Source: Bacteroidota bacterium
GTDB taxonomy: Bacteria; Bacteroidota; Bacteroidia; CAIKAF01
DNA: 64,000 nucleotides
Assembly (NCBI GenBank): GCA_016866335.1
Contig: VGMT01000009.1
Span: 1-64,000 of the forward strand
Direction: 5' to 3'
Positions within the stretch are counted from its first letter, which is position 1, and the number at the start of each line of letters is the position of its first letter. The translations under genes and the position numbers were made by a program. The notes under the pieces were generated by a model that made no database searches, was not told the DNA's origin, and saw only the letters and a list, made by a program, of their open reading frames with translations. Positions 1-8,623 of this stretch are shown piece by piece.

Positions 1-140
1 GAGGGTAAGGCAAGAGGAGGTGGGAAGCAGCAACTTTTTTATGCAGCGTTTATTTCTGGTTGAGGCAGGCTCGCCCTAGGGAGTCCATTCTACTGTTGCA
101 GTTTGCAGTTAGGATGCCACCGTATTGGCCAGAACTCTAC
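1..140 (+). ncRNA. 3' part of a family-2 structured RNA element (cut by window edge)
   Basis: This stretch matches the 3' half of the element at 45550-45925 (minus strand). Both have an AGGAGG segment, then TGCAGCG, then the block GGGAGTCCATTCT (79-91 here) and TAGGATGC (110-117). Between the last two blocks each copy has a small hairpin with different arms: ACTG/CAGT here, GCC/GGC in the other copy. CATTCT and AGGATG can themselves pair. The promoter and 5' half would lie upstream of base 1. The 3' end is not defined. No protein is evident, and nothing else is seen in 141-249. Confidence 0.5.
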
Positions 141-249
141 CACCTAGTCCAGCCCCCAAAAAATCCGCCCCTTAAAATCCATCTCACAATGTTCATTTCC
201 CTGGGAGTTTGAAAGTTGCATCCGCCCTCAAATGAGCCGAATACCCAAG

Positions 250-828
250 CTATCCCAGCAAAAATCCCAGCCAAGCTTCTAAAGCCCGCATCCGATGCGA
301 ACGGCTGTTTTTTTCTTCGGCAGTCAATTCTGCGAAAGTGCGCACCTCGCCTTCCTCAACAAACAATGGATCATAGCCAAATCCCCCAGTGCCTCGGGCC
401 TGCTCCAGCAAAAATCCCGATACAGTTCCTTTAAAGGTATGCACCTGCGTTCCATCAAAATAGGCCAGTACTGTTTTAAACTGCGCTGCCCGATTTGTTT
501 TTCCTTTCATGAGGGATAATACCTTTTGCATATTTTCTGCCGAACCGGCACCCTCCCCGGCAAATCGAGCCGAATAAACCCCTGGAGCTCCATTTAGGGC
601 TTCTATCTCCAGCCCACTGTCGTCGGCCAAAACCGGTATTCCTAGGTGAGCATAGGCCATGGCCTTTAAAACCGCATTTTCCTCCAACGTTTGCCCCGTT
701 TCTTCCACATCATCGGTAAAGCCCAAATCTTCGGGTCCTACCACCTTGAACTGATCTCCCAGAATATCCTGTACCTCTTGCCTTTTATGCCCATTTCGGG
801 TAGCAAAAAACAGCTTGATTGTGTTCAT
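250..828 (-). CDS. rdgB: XTP/dITP diphosphatase (non-canonical purine NTP pyrophosphatase)
   Basis: HAM1/RdgB-family house-cleaning enzyme that hydrolyses XTP, dITP and ITP to the monophosphates in the cytoplasm, keeping deaminated purines out of DNA and RNA. Visible motifs are FATRNGHK at residues 8-15 (substrate loop), ADDSGLEI around 68-75 with the metal-binding acidic pair, GAPGVYSARFAG around 80-91, GGFGYDPLF at 149-157 and SHRMRA near the C-terminus. Its 192 residues match the family length. The start codon overlaps the stop of the upstream epimerase gene (ATGA), so the two are probably translationally coupled. Confidence 0.95.
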   Translation of the reverse strand: MNTIKLFFATRNGHKRQEVQDILGDQFKVVGPEDLGFTDDVEETGQTLEENAVLKAMAYAHLGIPVLADDSGLEIEALNGAPGVYSARFAGEGAGSAENMQKVLSLMKGKTNRAAQFKTVLAYFDGTQVHTFKGTVSGFLLEQARGTGGFGYDPLFVEEGEVRTFAELTAEEKNSRSHRMRALEAWLGFLLG

Positions 829-1814
829 AAGGAGTTTAAATAGGCTTTCGATGTGTCGCTTAGGGTTTCTTTCAGGGACCGAAAACGAAAATCCGGGTGG
901 GCGGCCAAAAATCGTTCTGAAGAATACCTATGATTCAATGAGGAATTCAGAAGCATTTCATAAGGAAGGGGCGAAGGCCAAGAAAACCGCGACATGCTCC
1001 ATTCCAACGCTTTGGCAAATGGCACTAAGGCTGCAGCCGGCAAACGGCGTCGAGGACTTGCCACTCCCAATTCTTTAGCCATGCCCAATAAAACATCTTT
1101 CCAGGCGGAGTTTTCTGCGCATAAAATAAAACGCTGCCCCAGCGAAGGTTGCTCAATTTCATACATCAATGCAGCGGCAACATCTCGTACATCTACAAAA
1201 CCTGTTGTACCTGAAGGATACCAACCCAGCCCCTTGTGCACCTGCCGAAATAAAACGCCGGTACCCGTATTCCAAGGTCCTGGACCAAAAATCACGGCCG
1301 GACTCAGTACGGTTACCTTCAGCCCTTCTTCTGCCGCCCTCCATACCTCTAATTCCGCTTGGTATTTGCTTTGGGCATAAAAAGTATTCGCAGGGTCGTT
1401 TTTCCAAATTTGTGACTCATTGACCTCGGCGGGTTGAAAACTGCGCCCTAGGGCTGCGATGGAACTGATATGAATAAGGCGGGCCTGAGGAGCTTCCTGC
1501 AGCATAGCCTGAACAAGGGTTGCTGTACCCTGAACATTGTCTTTCCAAATACTAGGGCGATCTATCCGCCGGAACGACACCCTACCTCCGGCATGAACAA
1601 CCAGGTCTTTCCCTGCAACTGCATCGCGGGCATCAAAACAATCCGTAAAATCACCATCAACATAGCTCAAATTCGGATGCTGCCAGGGAAGATCCTCTCG
1701 ACGCCTTCGCAGCAAATCCACCCGATGCCCCGCTTGAACCAAGGCCTGCGCTATGTGCTGACCTAAAAAACCTCGACCCCCGGTCAATAAAATGGATAAA
1801 GATGTTGATTGCAT
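825..1814 (-). CDS. NAD(P)-dependent epimerase/dehydratase family protein (extended SDR)
   Basis: Extended short-chain dehydrogenase of 329 residues. The N-terminal Rossmann motif TGGRGFLG sits at 11-18, a serine pair (HISSIA) at 117-118 and the catalytic YxxxK at Tyr146/Lys150. The downstream stretch PAVIFGPG is typical of the NAD-dependent epimerase and dihydroflavonol reductase-like group. The substrate cannot be told from sequence; nucleotide sugar or hydroxysteroid-type substrates are both possible. It is the first gene of a two-gene unit with rdgB. The next gene on the other strand begins 20-65 bp away, so the promoters are divergent and very close. Confidence 0.85.
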   Translation of the reverse strand: MQSTSLSILLTGGRGFLGQHIAQALVQAGHRVDLLRRRREDLPWQHPNLSYVDGDFTDCFDARDAVAGKDLVVHAGGRVSFRRIDRPSIWKDNVQGTATLVQAMLQEAPQARLIHISSIAALGRSFQPAEVNESQIWKNDPANTFYAQSKYQAELEVWRAAEEGLKVTVLSPAVIFGPGPWNTGTGVLFRQVHKGLGWYPSGTTGFVDVRDVAAALMYEIEQPSLGQRFILCAENSAWKDVLLGMAKELGVASPRRRLPAAALVPFAKALEWSMSRFSWPSPLPYEMLLNSSLNHRYSSERFLAAHPDFRFRSLKETLSDTSKAYLNSL

Positions 1815-1879
1815 AGGGATTTGCTGGTCAGTGAATGCAAAGTAACGCAGCGTTTTTCACTTTCGGCTGTCTAACATAC

Positions 1880-3337
1880 GTGAATTCGGTTCAACGGTAC
1901 TTTTTTTTGCTGATTTCAGCACTGTTTTTTCCCCTGTTTGCTACGGCAGGCCGTGCGTTGGAAGGTCGCATGGTCTGCCAAAACGGGGGTGGCCCAGAAC
2001 AGGCTCCTGGTTTGAGCGTTTTTTATGGAGTTACTGGGGGACCCAATGGACCCGTTCGGGCTATGGAGTTCGATAGCGCCTCAGGTATAATTTATGTGGG
2101 CGGCTCCTTCACCTCCTTCCTAGCTGGAACAACCCAAGGAGATGGGCATGTTGCAGGATTCAATCCAAATACAAATCAATGGTTTGAAGTTGCAGGAGGT
2201 TTGCCCGGAACGGTCAACGATTTAATCTTCTGGAATGGAACACTGTATGCCGGCGGTTTATTCACAAACACCAACGGAGATGAATATGGGGTAGCTCGTT
2301 TGGCCGGCAACGGGTGGGAGGAGGCAGGAAATCTCGGCGGAGAAGTACATTGCCTACAGCTATATCAGAATGAATTGTATGCGGGTGGGAATTTTGCCCT
2401 GAACGGGCAAGGAGGGCAATCTGCATACATTGCAAAATTGCTAAATGGCACTTGGAGCAGCCCCGGCTTTACCTTCAATGGAGTGGTAAAAACCATGTTG
2501 GAATGGCAAGGTATGTTGGTGATGGGCGGAGAATTCAACCACAGTGGATTAATGCCCAGCTTGCATGTTTTTGGCTGGAACGGAACTTCAGGCTGGGCCC
2601 CCGGAAGCCCAGGAGCCCCCGTGTATTCCCTTGAAATTTTCCAAGGCGAATTGTATGCCGCAGGCCCCTTGCTTTCTGGATACGACACCTTTGGGTTGGC
2701 CAAACTTCAAAACAATCAATGGACAAACCTTATTTCCCTCGAATTCTTCAACAACACATCGACCTTCTCGCCTACCCAGCTAGCTTCCATGGGTTTTTGG
2801 AAAATTAAGAGCATTGAAAATCAACACCCAGATTATTTTTCACCCCGGCAGCTATACGCCATTGGCAATTTCTTGTTTCAACCCCAAAACCCCAACTCCC
2901 GACCCGGACAAAACATGTTGAGGCTCGATGCGGGTGTAGGGCTTACCGGCGATAGCTTTGCCGACTCCACCGTTTTCGATGTCATTGAAATCAACGGAAC
3001 CGTTTACGTCGCAGGCCTGTTTAGCAGCATAAATCAAACCCCCGCCTACTATTTTGGCTATAGTCGTCAAGAAGCGACCTCCATTGAAATCCACAATGAA
3101 AAAAGTGGCCTTTTGACGGCAGTTCCAAATCCCAGCGCAGGAAGAACGCTAGAATTACGCGGTTTGCCCGAATCTATGATAGGTCAAAAAGGCAGCCTTT
3201 TTAATGAAAGCGGGCAAGCATTGGGGGAACTCCAGCTGCAACCAAACCACCAAGTAATTTTGGGCAATTTGCCCCCAGGAACTTATTTCGCAACTTGGCC
3301 AAACGGCCAATTTGTACGTTTTAGTCTTATTCCTTAA
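1880..3337 (+). CDS. Secreted T9SS cargo protein with repeated propeller-like motifs
   Basis: Secreted protein of unknown function. A hydrophobic signal segment (YFFLLISALFFPLFA) precedes the mature part. The body carries about five spaced motifs of the form W/F-x-G-x-LYAGG-x-F (WNGTLYAGGLF, YQNELYAGGNF, WQGMLVMGGEF, FQGELYAAG, INGTVYVAGLF), as in repeated-blade or kelch-like propellers. The last ~75 residues, beginning AVPNPSAG and ending in a short basic/hydrophobic strand, form a type A T9SS sorting domain, so surface attachment or secretion is expected. I prefer the GTG at 1880, directly before the signal peptide. An in-frame ATG at 1835 would add 15 residues and lies only 20 bp from the divergent gene. 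Confidence 0.75.
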   Translation: MNSVQRYFFLLISALFFPLFATAGRALEGRMVCQNGGGPEQAPGLSVFYGVTGGPNGPVRAMEFDSASGIIYVGGSFTSFLAGTTQGDGHVAGFNPNTNQWFEVAGGLPGTVNDLIFWNGTLYAGGLFTNTNGDEYGVARLAGNGWEEAGNLGGEVHCLQLYQNELYAGGNFALNGQGGQSAYIAKLLNGTWSSPGFTFNGVVKTMLEWQGMLVMGGEFNHSGLMPSLHVFGWNGTSGWAPGSPGAPVYSLEIFQGELYAAGPLLSGYDTFGLAKLQNNQWTNLISLEFFNNTSTFSPTQLASMGFWKIKSIENQHPDYFSPRQLYAIGNFLFQPQNPNSRPGQNMLRLDAGVGLTGDSFADSTVFDVIEINGTVYVAGLFSSINQTPAYYFGYSRQEATSIEIHNEKSGLLTAVPNPSAGRTLELRGLPESMIGQKGSLFNESGQALGELQLQPNHQVILGNLPPGTYFATWPNGQFVRFSLIP

Positions 3338-3358
3338 TGCTGCTTCGATTATCTTTGA

Positions 3359-3946
3359 ATGATGCGACCGCTTGACCATATCGTTTCAGACTGCCTCAGG
3401 GGAAAACCCACGGCGCAGCGGGAATTGTATGACCGCTATGCATCTTTGCTGCTGGGAATCTGCTTTCGCTATGCCAACGGACGCGACGATGCCGAAGAAA
3501 TTCTCCAACAATCCTTCATTAAGATTTTTACCCGTATGGAATCCTTTAACAACCAAGGTTCCTTTGAAGGCTGGATGAAGCGGGTGACTATAAATACGGC
3601 CCTTAACTTTTTGAGCAGCCAAAAACGCCTGGGATTCACCGAAGAGGTAACTCCACACACCGCATTTCACAATGAAGATCCTGAGGCCGAAATGATACGC
3701 AGCATGGAACATGAAAAGCTGTTTGAGTGCATTGGACGTTTGCCTGATGGCTATAGGGTGGTTCTTAACCTTTTTGCCATTGAAGGCCTTAGCCACAAAG
3801 AAATTGGCGAACGCTTAGGCATTACTGAAAGCACCTCACGTTCCCAATTCGTGCGGGCTAAATCGGCCCTGAAAAAAATATTGGAAGAGAGTTTTAATAC
3901 AGATGCAATTCCCTATGTCGGTAAAGTGGTTCGAACTTCTGCGTAA
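3359..3946 (+). CDS. ECF-type RNA polymerase sigma-70 factor
   Basis: Sigma factor of the extracytoplasmic-function type, 195 residues. Region 2 spans roughly 20-90 with RDDAEEILQQSFIKIF, which contacts the -10 element and core polymerase. Region 4 at about 130-185 carries the helix-turn-helix GLSHKEIGERLGITESTSRSQFVRAKSALKK. It starts 21 bp after the T9SS cargo gene. Its 3' end overlaps the next gene by 44 bp, so sigma factor and partner are probably made together. Its regulon cannot be inferred here. Confidence 0.92.
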   Translation: MMRPLDHIVSDCLRGKPTAQRELYDRYASLLLGICFRYANGRDDAEEILQQSFIKIFTRMESFNNQGSFEGWMKRVTINTALNFLSSQKRLGFTEEVTPHTAFHNEDPEAEMIRSMEHEKLFECIGRLPDGYRVVLNLFAIEGLSHKEIGERLGITESTSRSQFVRAKSALKKILEESFNTDAIPYVGKVVRTSA

Positions 3947-5780
3947 GCGCGCCGGGGAGTTTCGTATGACTCCCCCGGATTGGATTTTCAGGCAGATTCA
4001 AAACGAACTGCCCGGTCAGGCTATTCCCGGTTTAAAGGAGCGGGCCGAAGCATTTGTTGTGCAACCCTCTGCCGGTTTGTTTGATGGCATACAAGCCGGT
4101 TTGACCGACCAGGTTGCGCCCGCATTGCAGGAACAAGCTGAAGACTTCCGCCTTACTCCTTCAGAGCAGTTGTTTGGAAAAATTCAACAGCAACTCCCCG
4201 GGCAGACCCTTCCGGCCTTGACCGAAAAAGCGGCCGACTTCCGTCTACAACCCTCGGCTCAGGTATTTCAGCGCATTCAAAACCGATTGTTGGCCCGTCG
4301 CCGTCGTCGGGTCGCCGCCCTATTGCTCACCCTGCTTATGTTGGGCTCCACGGCTTGGTTCTTACCTACATTCTTTGGTGATTCAGCCCTAGGAACCGAC
4401 AACAATACCGCTTACCAAGGTTCAGAAGCAACTCAAACTTCACTGCCAAATCAAAATTCAGGCAGCCAAGCACCTGAATACCAAAACAAAAACCAAACAG
4501 GAAAAGCAACGTCCCACGAAATGGCATCTGCCGCCACCGGAGCCAATGACCAAGGGATTTCAAACAACGGCATTGTAGGCAAAGCCCAAACAAATCAGGC
4601 CAATTCAAATGCCAGGACATCCGTCCAGCAAAACGAAACCTCAAAAGGCAATTCTAATGCCTCAAATCCCTCCAAAAAAGAACAGGCAAACAGAATGGCA
4701 TCTAAAAACCCCGCCGCACTGCAGTCCAACCAATCTGAAAATAAAACAACTCAACCAACCAAGATTCAGCGTTCGGGAAAAGGAATCGGAAATAGGTCCG
4801 CGGCGGGAGGCAAAGGCCTTGCTGGAGGCCAAAAAGAAACCGCACAGCCAGGTTCAGGCAAGAGGGAAACCTGGGAGCCCCTGGAGCTAAATTGGGAAAA
4901 GTACAAAGCTGAGCGCATCGAACCTGTCTTCAGCTGGAGCTCATTCGACAACCGCTGGAAACGCCCACATATAGAAAAAGTGTACCTGCGCAGCCCACAA
5001 CGCCGTCCCGCACGGTTCTCGGTGCGCGGTCAATTCGAAGCCACAGCCTTGGCTACTCAAATGAACTTTAGCGAAAACCCCGATTATCAAGGCAAAAAAA
5101 GCAGCTTGTTGAATCCCGCTTCGTACCAAGACCTAGAATCACGGTTGCAGACTCCCGATTTTTCCTATCAGGTTCAAGCAGGATTGGAGTTCGGATTCAG
5201 GTCGGTTTACCTACGCACAGGACTTAGTTTGCTGCGCTTGACTTACCAGCAAAACGAACTGCATTTTGAACATAAAGCCTTGATTGTAAACGTGCCGGTT
5301 ACCGACACCCTGACGTTTACCAATAGTGCTGGGAACGACACCACTGTGGTGTACAGCTATACCAAGCCCGAGTTAAAAGATGTGCTTGACACCACACGCA
5401 TCACCTACGCCGCCCTGGCTACCTATGTAAGCGTTCCCTTGGCATTTGGCTACAGGTACGAACGCGGACGCTGGTTTGCCCAGGCAGACCTAGGGCTAGC
5501 GCTGAACCTGTTTGTCGAAGGCCGTGGATTGGCCTACATGGCAGCAGGATCAACCGTTTTGTCGCCCACAAGCCAAGCCGATCAAGCGCTGTGGAACAGT
5601 TTGGGCTTGGACGCCACGGCCCGTCTTAAAGCAGGCTTAAAACTTTCTAGACGCTGGTCCGCAGCCCTGCACCTAGACCTTCGCATGGGCTTACGCCCAG
5701 TATATTCCCGCGACCAGGCCTTGCACCAAACCTATTCGGGTATGGGCCTTGGCTTCTCGTTAAACCACCGTTTATACTAA
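3903..5780 (+). CDS. ECF-linked inner-membrane protein with four 31-residue repeats and a PorT-like outer-membrane domain
   Basis: This 625-residue protein has three parts. Residues 17-130 hold four tandem 31-residue repeats, each starting A-x-(E/D)-F and containing PS/PP-x-x-(I/L/V)-F-x-x-IQ-x-x-L. A poly-Arg stop (ARRRRRV) and one transmembrane helix (about 138-158) follow. Next is a long Gln/Asn/Ser/Lys-rich linker (about 160-350), then a C-terminal region rich in alternating aromatic strands (about 350-625) resembling an outer-membrane beta-barrel of the PorT type. By family knowledge, Bacteroidota ECF genes are often followed by proteins with a cytoplasmic segment, one helix and such a barrel; an anti-sigma role is inferred. 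The start may also be the ATG at 3915. Both lie inside the sigma gene. Confidence 0.75.
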   Translation: MQFPMSVKWFELLRKRAGEFRMTPPDWIFRQIQNELPGQAIPGLKERAEAFVVQPSAGLFDGIQAGLTDQVAPALQEQAEDFRLTPSEQLFGKIQQQLPGQTLPALTEKAADFRLQPSAQVFQRIQNRLLARRRRRVAALLLTLLMLGSTAWFLPTFFGDSALGTDNNTAYQGSEATQTSLPNQNSGSQAPEYQNKNQTGKATSHEMASAATGANDQGISNNGIVGKAQTNQANSNARTSVQQNETSKGNSNASNPSKKEQANRMASKNPAALQSNQSENKTTQPTKIQRSGKGIGNRSAAGGKGLAGGQKETAQPGSGKRETWEPLELNWEKYKAERIEPVFSWSSFDNRWKRPHIEKVYLRSPQRRPARFSVRGQFEATALATQMNFSENPDYQGKKSSLLNPASYQDLESRLQTPDFSYQVQAGLEFGFRSVYLRTGLSLLRLTYQQNELHFEHKALIVNVPVTDTLTFTNSAGNDTTVVYSYTKPELKDVLDTTRITYAALATYVSVPLAFGYRYERGRWFAQADLGLALNLFVEGRGLAYMAAGSTVLSPTSQADQALWNSLGLDATARLKAGLKLSRRWSAALHLDLRMGLRPVYSRDQALHQTYSGMGLGFSLNHRLY

Positions 5781-6079
5781 TAGAGAGGCACTATTTTGTG
5801 TTTCTCCGTCCATTCGTGGCGTTGGCGGATGATGGATAACGACCATTCCATCTTTTTGTTTTTCACCCTACCAAACCAAAAAACTGTATTTCGAGTTTTA
5901 ATGGTAATAAAAGAAGCGGGGCCCCAGCCATAATCCCACAATGAGGCGCTGGTTTCGACAAAGCGGTACTTGCTGCCTTCTTGTTTATTTTGGATTCTTT
6001 CAAACTTAGGTTTAATTAATTGGTAGTCATTATTTTGTGGCTGTTCAATCTGTTGGACTCATTCCGATGTTTCTGGCAT
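5777..6079 (-). pseudogene. Small ORF remnant with an in-frame TGA at codon 7
   Basis: Read on the minus strand, ATG at 6077-6079 opens MPETSE, meets TGA, and then stays open for about 93 codons to a TAG at 5777-5779. The downstream peptide looks protein-like (RYRFVETSASLWDYGWGPAS-type composition, many aromatic and basic residues). No ATG is available after the TGA for a long way. It could be a gene broken by one substitution, a gene using a non-ATG start, or chance. It overlaps the end of the convergent gene by 3 bp. I do not recognise the family. Confidence 0.35.
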
Positions 6080-6096
6080 TTTCACCCAAGTGGCCC

Positions 6097-6237
6097 GCGG
6101 CAGGGATTGACGAGGCTACCCCGCAAGGGTGCCAAAGCCTAGCCCGCTAGGTGCGGAGGCGACTTTAGGAGCCCCCGCAAACCAGCTGGGCTAGGCCTTT
6201 GGCAACCGCGGAGTAGCTCGGAAAGCCCGGTTGCCGC
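6097..6237 (+). repeat. Family-1 structured palindrome, copy A
   Basis: The copy opens GCGGCAGGGATTGA and closes GAAAGCCCGGTTGCCGC, so GCGGCA pairs with TGCCGC. Inside, GCTAC-CCGC pairs with GCGG-GTAGC. TGCCAAAGCCTAGCCC (6130-6145) pairs with GGGCTAGGCCTTTGGCA (6188-6204). GTGCGG pairs with CCCGCA around the constant apical part GGCGACTTTAGGAGCC. It lies between the remnant ORF and gcvH. Copy F has the same layout with A-T pairs replaced by G-C pairs in the long stem. Confidence 0.8.
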
Positions 6238-6254
6238 CCCACTAGAATACCTAG

Positions 6255-6282
6255 GTAAAGACGCAAAATTTTACGTCTCTAC
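6255..6282. repeat. Short imperfect palindrome between copy A and gcvH
   Basis: GTAAAGACG and CGTCTCTAC flank AAAATTTTA and pair at eight of nine positions. It sits 17 bp after structured palindrome A and 45 bp before gcvH. It could be a small hairpin in the gcvH leader or a dispersed short palindrome. No U-tract follows on the plus strand, so a terminator is unlikely. Confidence 0.4.
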
Positions 6283-6326
6283 ACAAAATCCCATGAAATT
6301 GAATAAATTTGAGCAAAATTTCAACC

Positions 6327-6704
6327 ATGAACGCACCAGCAAATTGCAAGTTCTCGAAAGACCATGAATGGATTAAATTAGATGGAGATGTGGCCATCGT
6401 CGGAATTTCGGAATTTGCCCAAGGGGAACTGGGCGACATTGTGTTTATTGAGGTTGAAACGGTAGGGGAAGACCTTGACAAAGACGCTGTTTTTGGCAGC
6501 GTAGAAGCCGTAAAAACCGTTTCTGACCTGTTTATGCCCGTGGCTGGCCAAGTGCTGGAATTCAACGAAAACCTGAACGACAATCCTGAGCTGGTAAACA
6601 GCGATCCCTATGGCGAAGGATGGATTGTGAAGGTAAAGGTGAGCAATCCGGAACAATTGAGCGAGCTTATGGACAGCGAAGCCTATATGGCTTTCATTGG
6701 CTAA
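6327..6704 (+). CDS. gcvH: Glycine cleavage system H protein
   Basis: Lipoyl carrier protein of the glycine cleavage system, shuttling the aminomethyl group from the P protein to the T protein. The lipoyl-lysine is in the motif [11 protein letters not shown] (about residues 58-68 from this start), and the N-terminus [10 protein letters not shown] matches the family. I chose the ATG at 6327 (125 residues, family-like) over an upstream in-frame TTG at 6309. The T protein is encoded separately at 43737. The vanZ-like gene follows after 3 bp and a tonB-type gene after that, a gene order seen in many Bacteroidota. Confidence 0.93.
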   Translation: MNAPANCKFSKDHEWIKLDGDVAIVGISEFAQGELGDIVFIEVETVGEDLDKDAVFGSVEAVKTVSDLFMPVAGQVLEFNENLNDNPELVNSDPYGEGWIVKVKVSNPEQLSELMDSEAYMAFIG

Positions 6705-6707
6705 GCC

Positions 6708-7136
6708 ATGTTCTGGCGGCACAACGGAATCGCTTTTTTTCTAACCGTTTTGGCTGGTTGTCTTTGCTTAACGCCCGGCAAAGATTTGGCCTCGGCCCCT
6801 TTTGTGAGTTTCGATAAATTTGCCCACGTGGTTCTTTTCTCTTTGATTTCGTTGACCTGGATGGTGGGTTTGCGTAAACAAAGCCGCTTTGGATACCTGC
6901 GCGATCATTTTTTTCCCTTGGTTATTACGGCGGGCATATTTTATGGAATAGCCCTTGAACTCATTCAAGGAGCTGTCTTTGCAGACCGTTTTGCCGATTG
7001 GAAAGATGCCCTTGCCAATGCCCTAGGAGTGGTGGTGGGAGCCCTTATTTTTTTATCGGTTTACGGAAAAATCGCCTTCCAAAATGCCTCGCGTCGCAGC
7101 TTACCTGCTCAATTGCTTGAACGTTTTTGGCCTTGA
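6708..7136 (+). CDS. VanZ-like family membrane protein
   Basis: Small integral membrane protein of 142 residues with about four hydrophobic helices. VanZ-like signatures are DKFAHVVLF near 36-44, a central ELIQ, and DWKDALANALGVVVG in the third conserved block. VanZ proteins influence teicoplanin resistance in enterococci; the Bacteroidota role is unknown. It is tightly linked to gcvH and probably co-transcribed with it. Confidence 0.85.
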   Translation: MFWRHNGIAFFLTVLAGCLCLTPGKDLASAPFVSFDKFAHVVLFSLISLTWMVGLRKQSRFGYLRDHFFPLVITAGIFYGIALELIQGAVFADRFADWKDALANALGVVVGALIFLSVYGKIAFQNASRRSLPAQLLERFWP

Positions 7137-7159
7137 AACGTAAAAAGCAATGAAAGTCC

Positions 7160-7190
7160 TTGACAAGTCCAAGGCAAAGTTGTATCTTTA
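7160..7190 (+). promoter_or_regulatory. Bacteroidota-type promoter of the TonB gene
   Basis: TTGACA at 7160-7165 and TATCTTTA at 7183-7190 are separated by 20 bp after the TTG, close to the Bacteroidota housekeeping consensus TTG-N17-23-TAnnTTTG. The start codon is 17 bp downstream of the -7 box. Confidence 0.75.
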
Positions 7191-7206
7191 ATCAATCTTT
7201 GTTGTT

Positions 7207-7923
7207 ATGAAAGACAGGAAAAAACCCGAAGTGGACCTCCGAAAATACGGAACCCTTATGTTTGCTCTAGGCCTTACCATTTCGGTTTCGGCCGTTTTAA
7301 TGGCCACCGAATTCCGGTATTATGAAGAACGGCTTTTGGAAATTTTTATTCCACAGGAAGAGTTTTTGGTGCAGGAACAGGTAATCAATTATATCCCGCC
7401 CCCACCTTCGGCCGCACCTAAGCCCCCCCCACCCTCGGTGGTAGAACAAATACAAATCGTTGAAAACGAAGTGGAACTGGAACAAGAGGTAGAAATTGAT
7501 GTTGAAATTGACTTGGAAACAGAGGTTTCAGATCAACAGGGAGAATTTGGTCAACAGGAAGAGTCGGTTCAAGATGATCAAATCTTTCAAATTGTAGAAG
7601 ACATGCCCCGATTTGCAGGTTGCGAAAAAGCCAAAGACATCGATGCCTGTTTTCAAGAAAAGCTTTATGCTTTTTTGGGTAAAAATCTGAAATATCCTCC
7701 TACTGCCAAAGATATGGGAATTACGGGCAAGGTATATGTTGGTTTTGTTGTAGAAAAAGACGGAAGCATTGGTCAAGTTACTGTATTGCGTGATATTGGT
7801 GGAGGCTGCGGAAACGAGGCCAAGAGGGTCATTTCAAATTTGCCTAAATTCACCCCCGGCAAACAGCGTGGACGGCCTGTGAGGGTACAATACCAACTAC
7901 CTATTAATTTCCAGCTTCGATAA
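7207..7923 (+). CDS. TonB-type energy transducer
   Basis: Inner-membrane-anchored protein that transmits proton-motive force to outer-membrane TonB-dependent receptors. One helix is at about 15-34, then a proline-rich segment (IPPPPSAAPKPPPPS, about 61-75) and a Glu/Gln-rich coiled stretch. The C-terminal TonB domain (about 150-238) has YPPTAKDMGITGKVYVGFVVEKDG and the end GRPVRVQYQLPINFQL. Length (238) is normal for Bacteroidota TonB proteins. It has its own promoter at 7160. Confidence 0.92.
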   Translation: MKDRKKPEVDLRKYGTLMFALGLTISVSAVLMATEFRYYEERLLEIFIPQEEFLVQEQVINYIPPPPSAAPKPPPPSVVEQIQIVENEVELEQEVEIDVEIDLETEVSDQQGEFGQQEESVQDDQIFQIVEDMPRFAGCEKAKDIDACFQEKLYAFLGKNLKYPPTAKDMGITGKVYVGFVVEKDGSIGQVTVLRDIGGGCGNEAKRVISNLPKFTPGKQRGRPVRVQYQLPINFQLR

Positions 7924-8194
7924 GCTGTACAAACCTCGATTTGAGCGGGCGAACAATGCCTGGTGTTTAGACACACCCTGCATGTTTGCCCGTTTTGGTT
8001 TTTGGTAGAGCCCTTTATTTTTCTTAGGTGCAAGCAGGAGGGAAGTCCAGACGAAAAGCCTATTCAGATTATATTCCTCTGCGAATAGCCATATTGAATA
8101 GAATTCAATTCCTATTAAATTGAGAATAGACTTAATGATAAGGCAAATTAATCCCGAGTAGTTGGCTTTTTTGATTTTTGAAGGAGGCATTTAA

Positions 8195-8617
8195 GGGACT
8201 GGAAATCCCTTTTGGGTTTCTGTCGATGTCAATAGTGTTTTCCTGAAGGTTTCGCTTCGGCTAACCCGAAAAAGGTTGCCTCGCGCCCTTCGGGTCGCAA
8301 AATGTTTCCGCCAAATTTTAAGGAATCCTGAAATTTAAATTGAGTTCCTCCATCTTTACCTCTCAAATTCCCTTACAATTTTCCTCATCAAATGGATGAA
8401 TTTGCCAGTTCATCCCGTCTCATTCCCATGCTCCCGCTTTCTGCACCAGCAAAGTTAGCTTTGCATAATCCAGAAAGCTTTTCTGAGACTCCCCAAGGCG
8501 AATTTGCTTCCGCTTTTCAGCTTTATCAAATCCCCGTAGTTCACTCCAAAAAGTTCCCTAACTATTCTTCGCCACCCCAATACGTGACGAAGTTTTTCTT
8601 TTTAACGTTTCATCGAT
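8195..8617 (-). ncRNA. Family-2 structured RNA, copy 1
   Basis: No protein explains this stretch. From the predicted start in TCATCGATGA (8610-8619) the minus strand folds into a series of hairpins: CTTCGTCAC/GTGGCGAAG (8567-8592); GGATTTG/CAAATTC; a three-way nest closed by GTCTCA/TGAGAC (8417-8422 with 8484-8489) holding GCTTTCTG/CAGAAAGC and GCAAAG/CTTTGC; and GATGAA/TTCATC (8395-8414) with a loop containing GCCA. The copy at 45550-45925 has the same hairpins in the same order with different arm sequences. The 3' end is uncertain; similarity to the other copy fades after about 8390. Confidence 0.6.
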
Positions 8618-8623
8618 GAGCTA

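Noticed and set aside
1-249. ORF of 72 codons at 216-434 and other small frames
   Set aside because: They run antisense through rdgB and have no ribosome-site or family support.
6097-6237. CRISPR-like repeat (GGGATTGAAC resembles the end of some CRISPR repeats)
   Set aside because: Copies are scattered singly in the genome with long internal stems; there are no spacers, no regular spacing and no cas genes.
8392-8619. 75-codon ORF on the plus strand
   Set aside because: It lies wholly inside family-2 copy 1 on the opposite strand, where hairpin symmetry explains the open frame; no family-like sequence.
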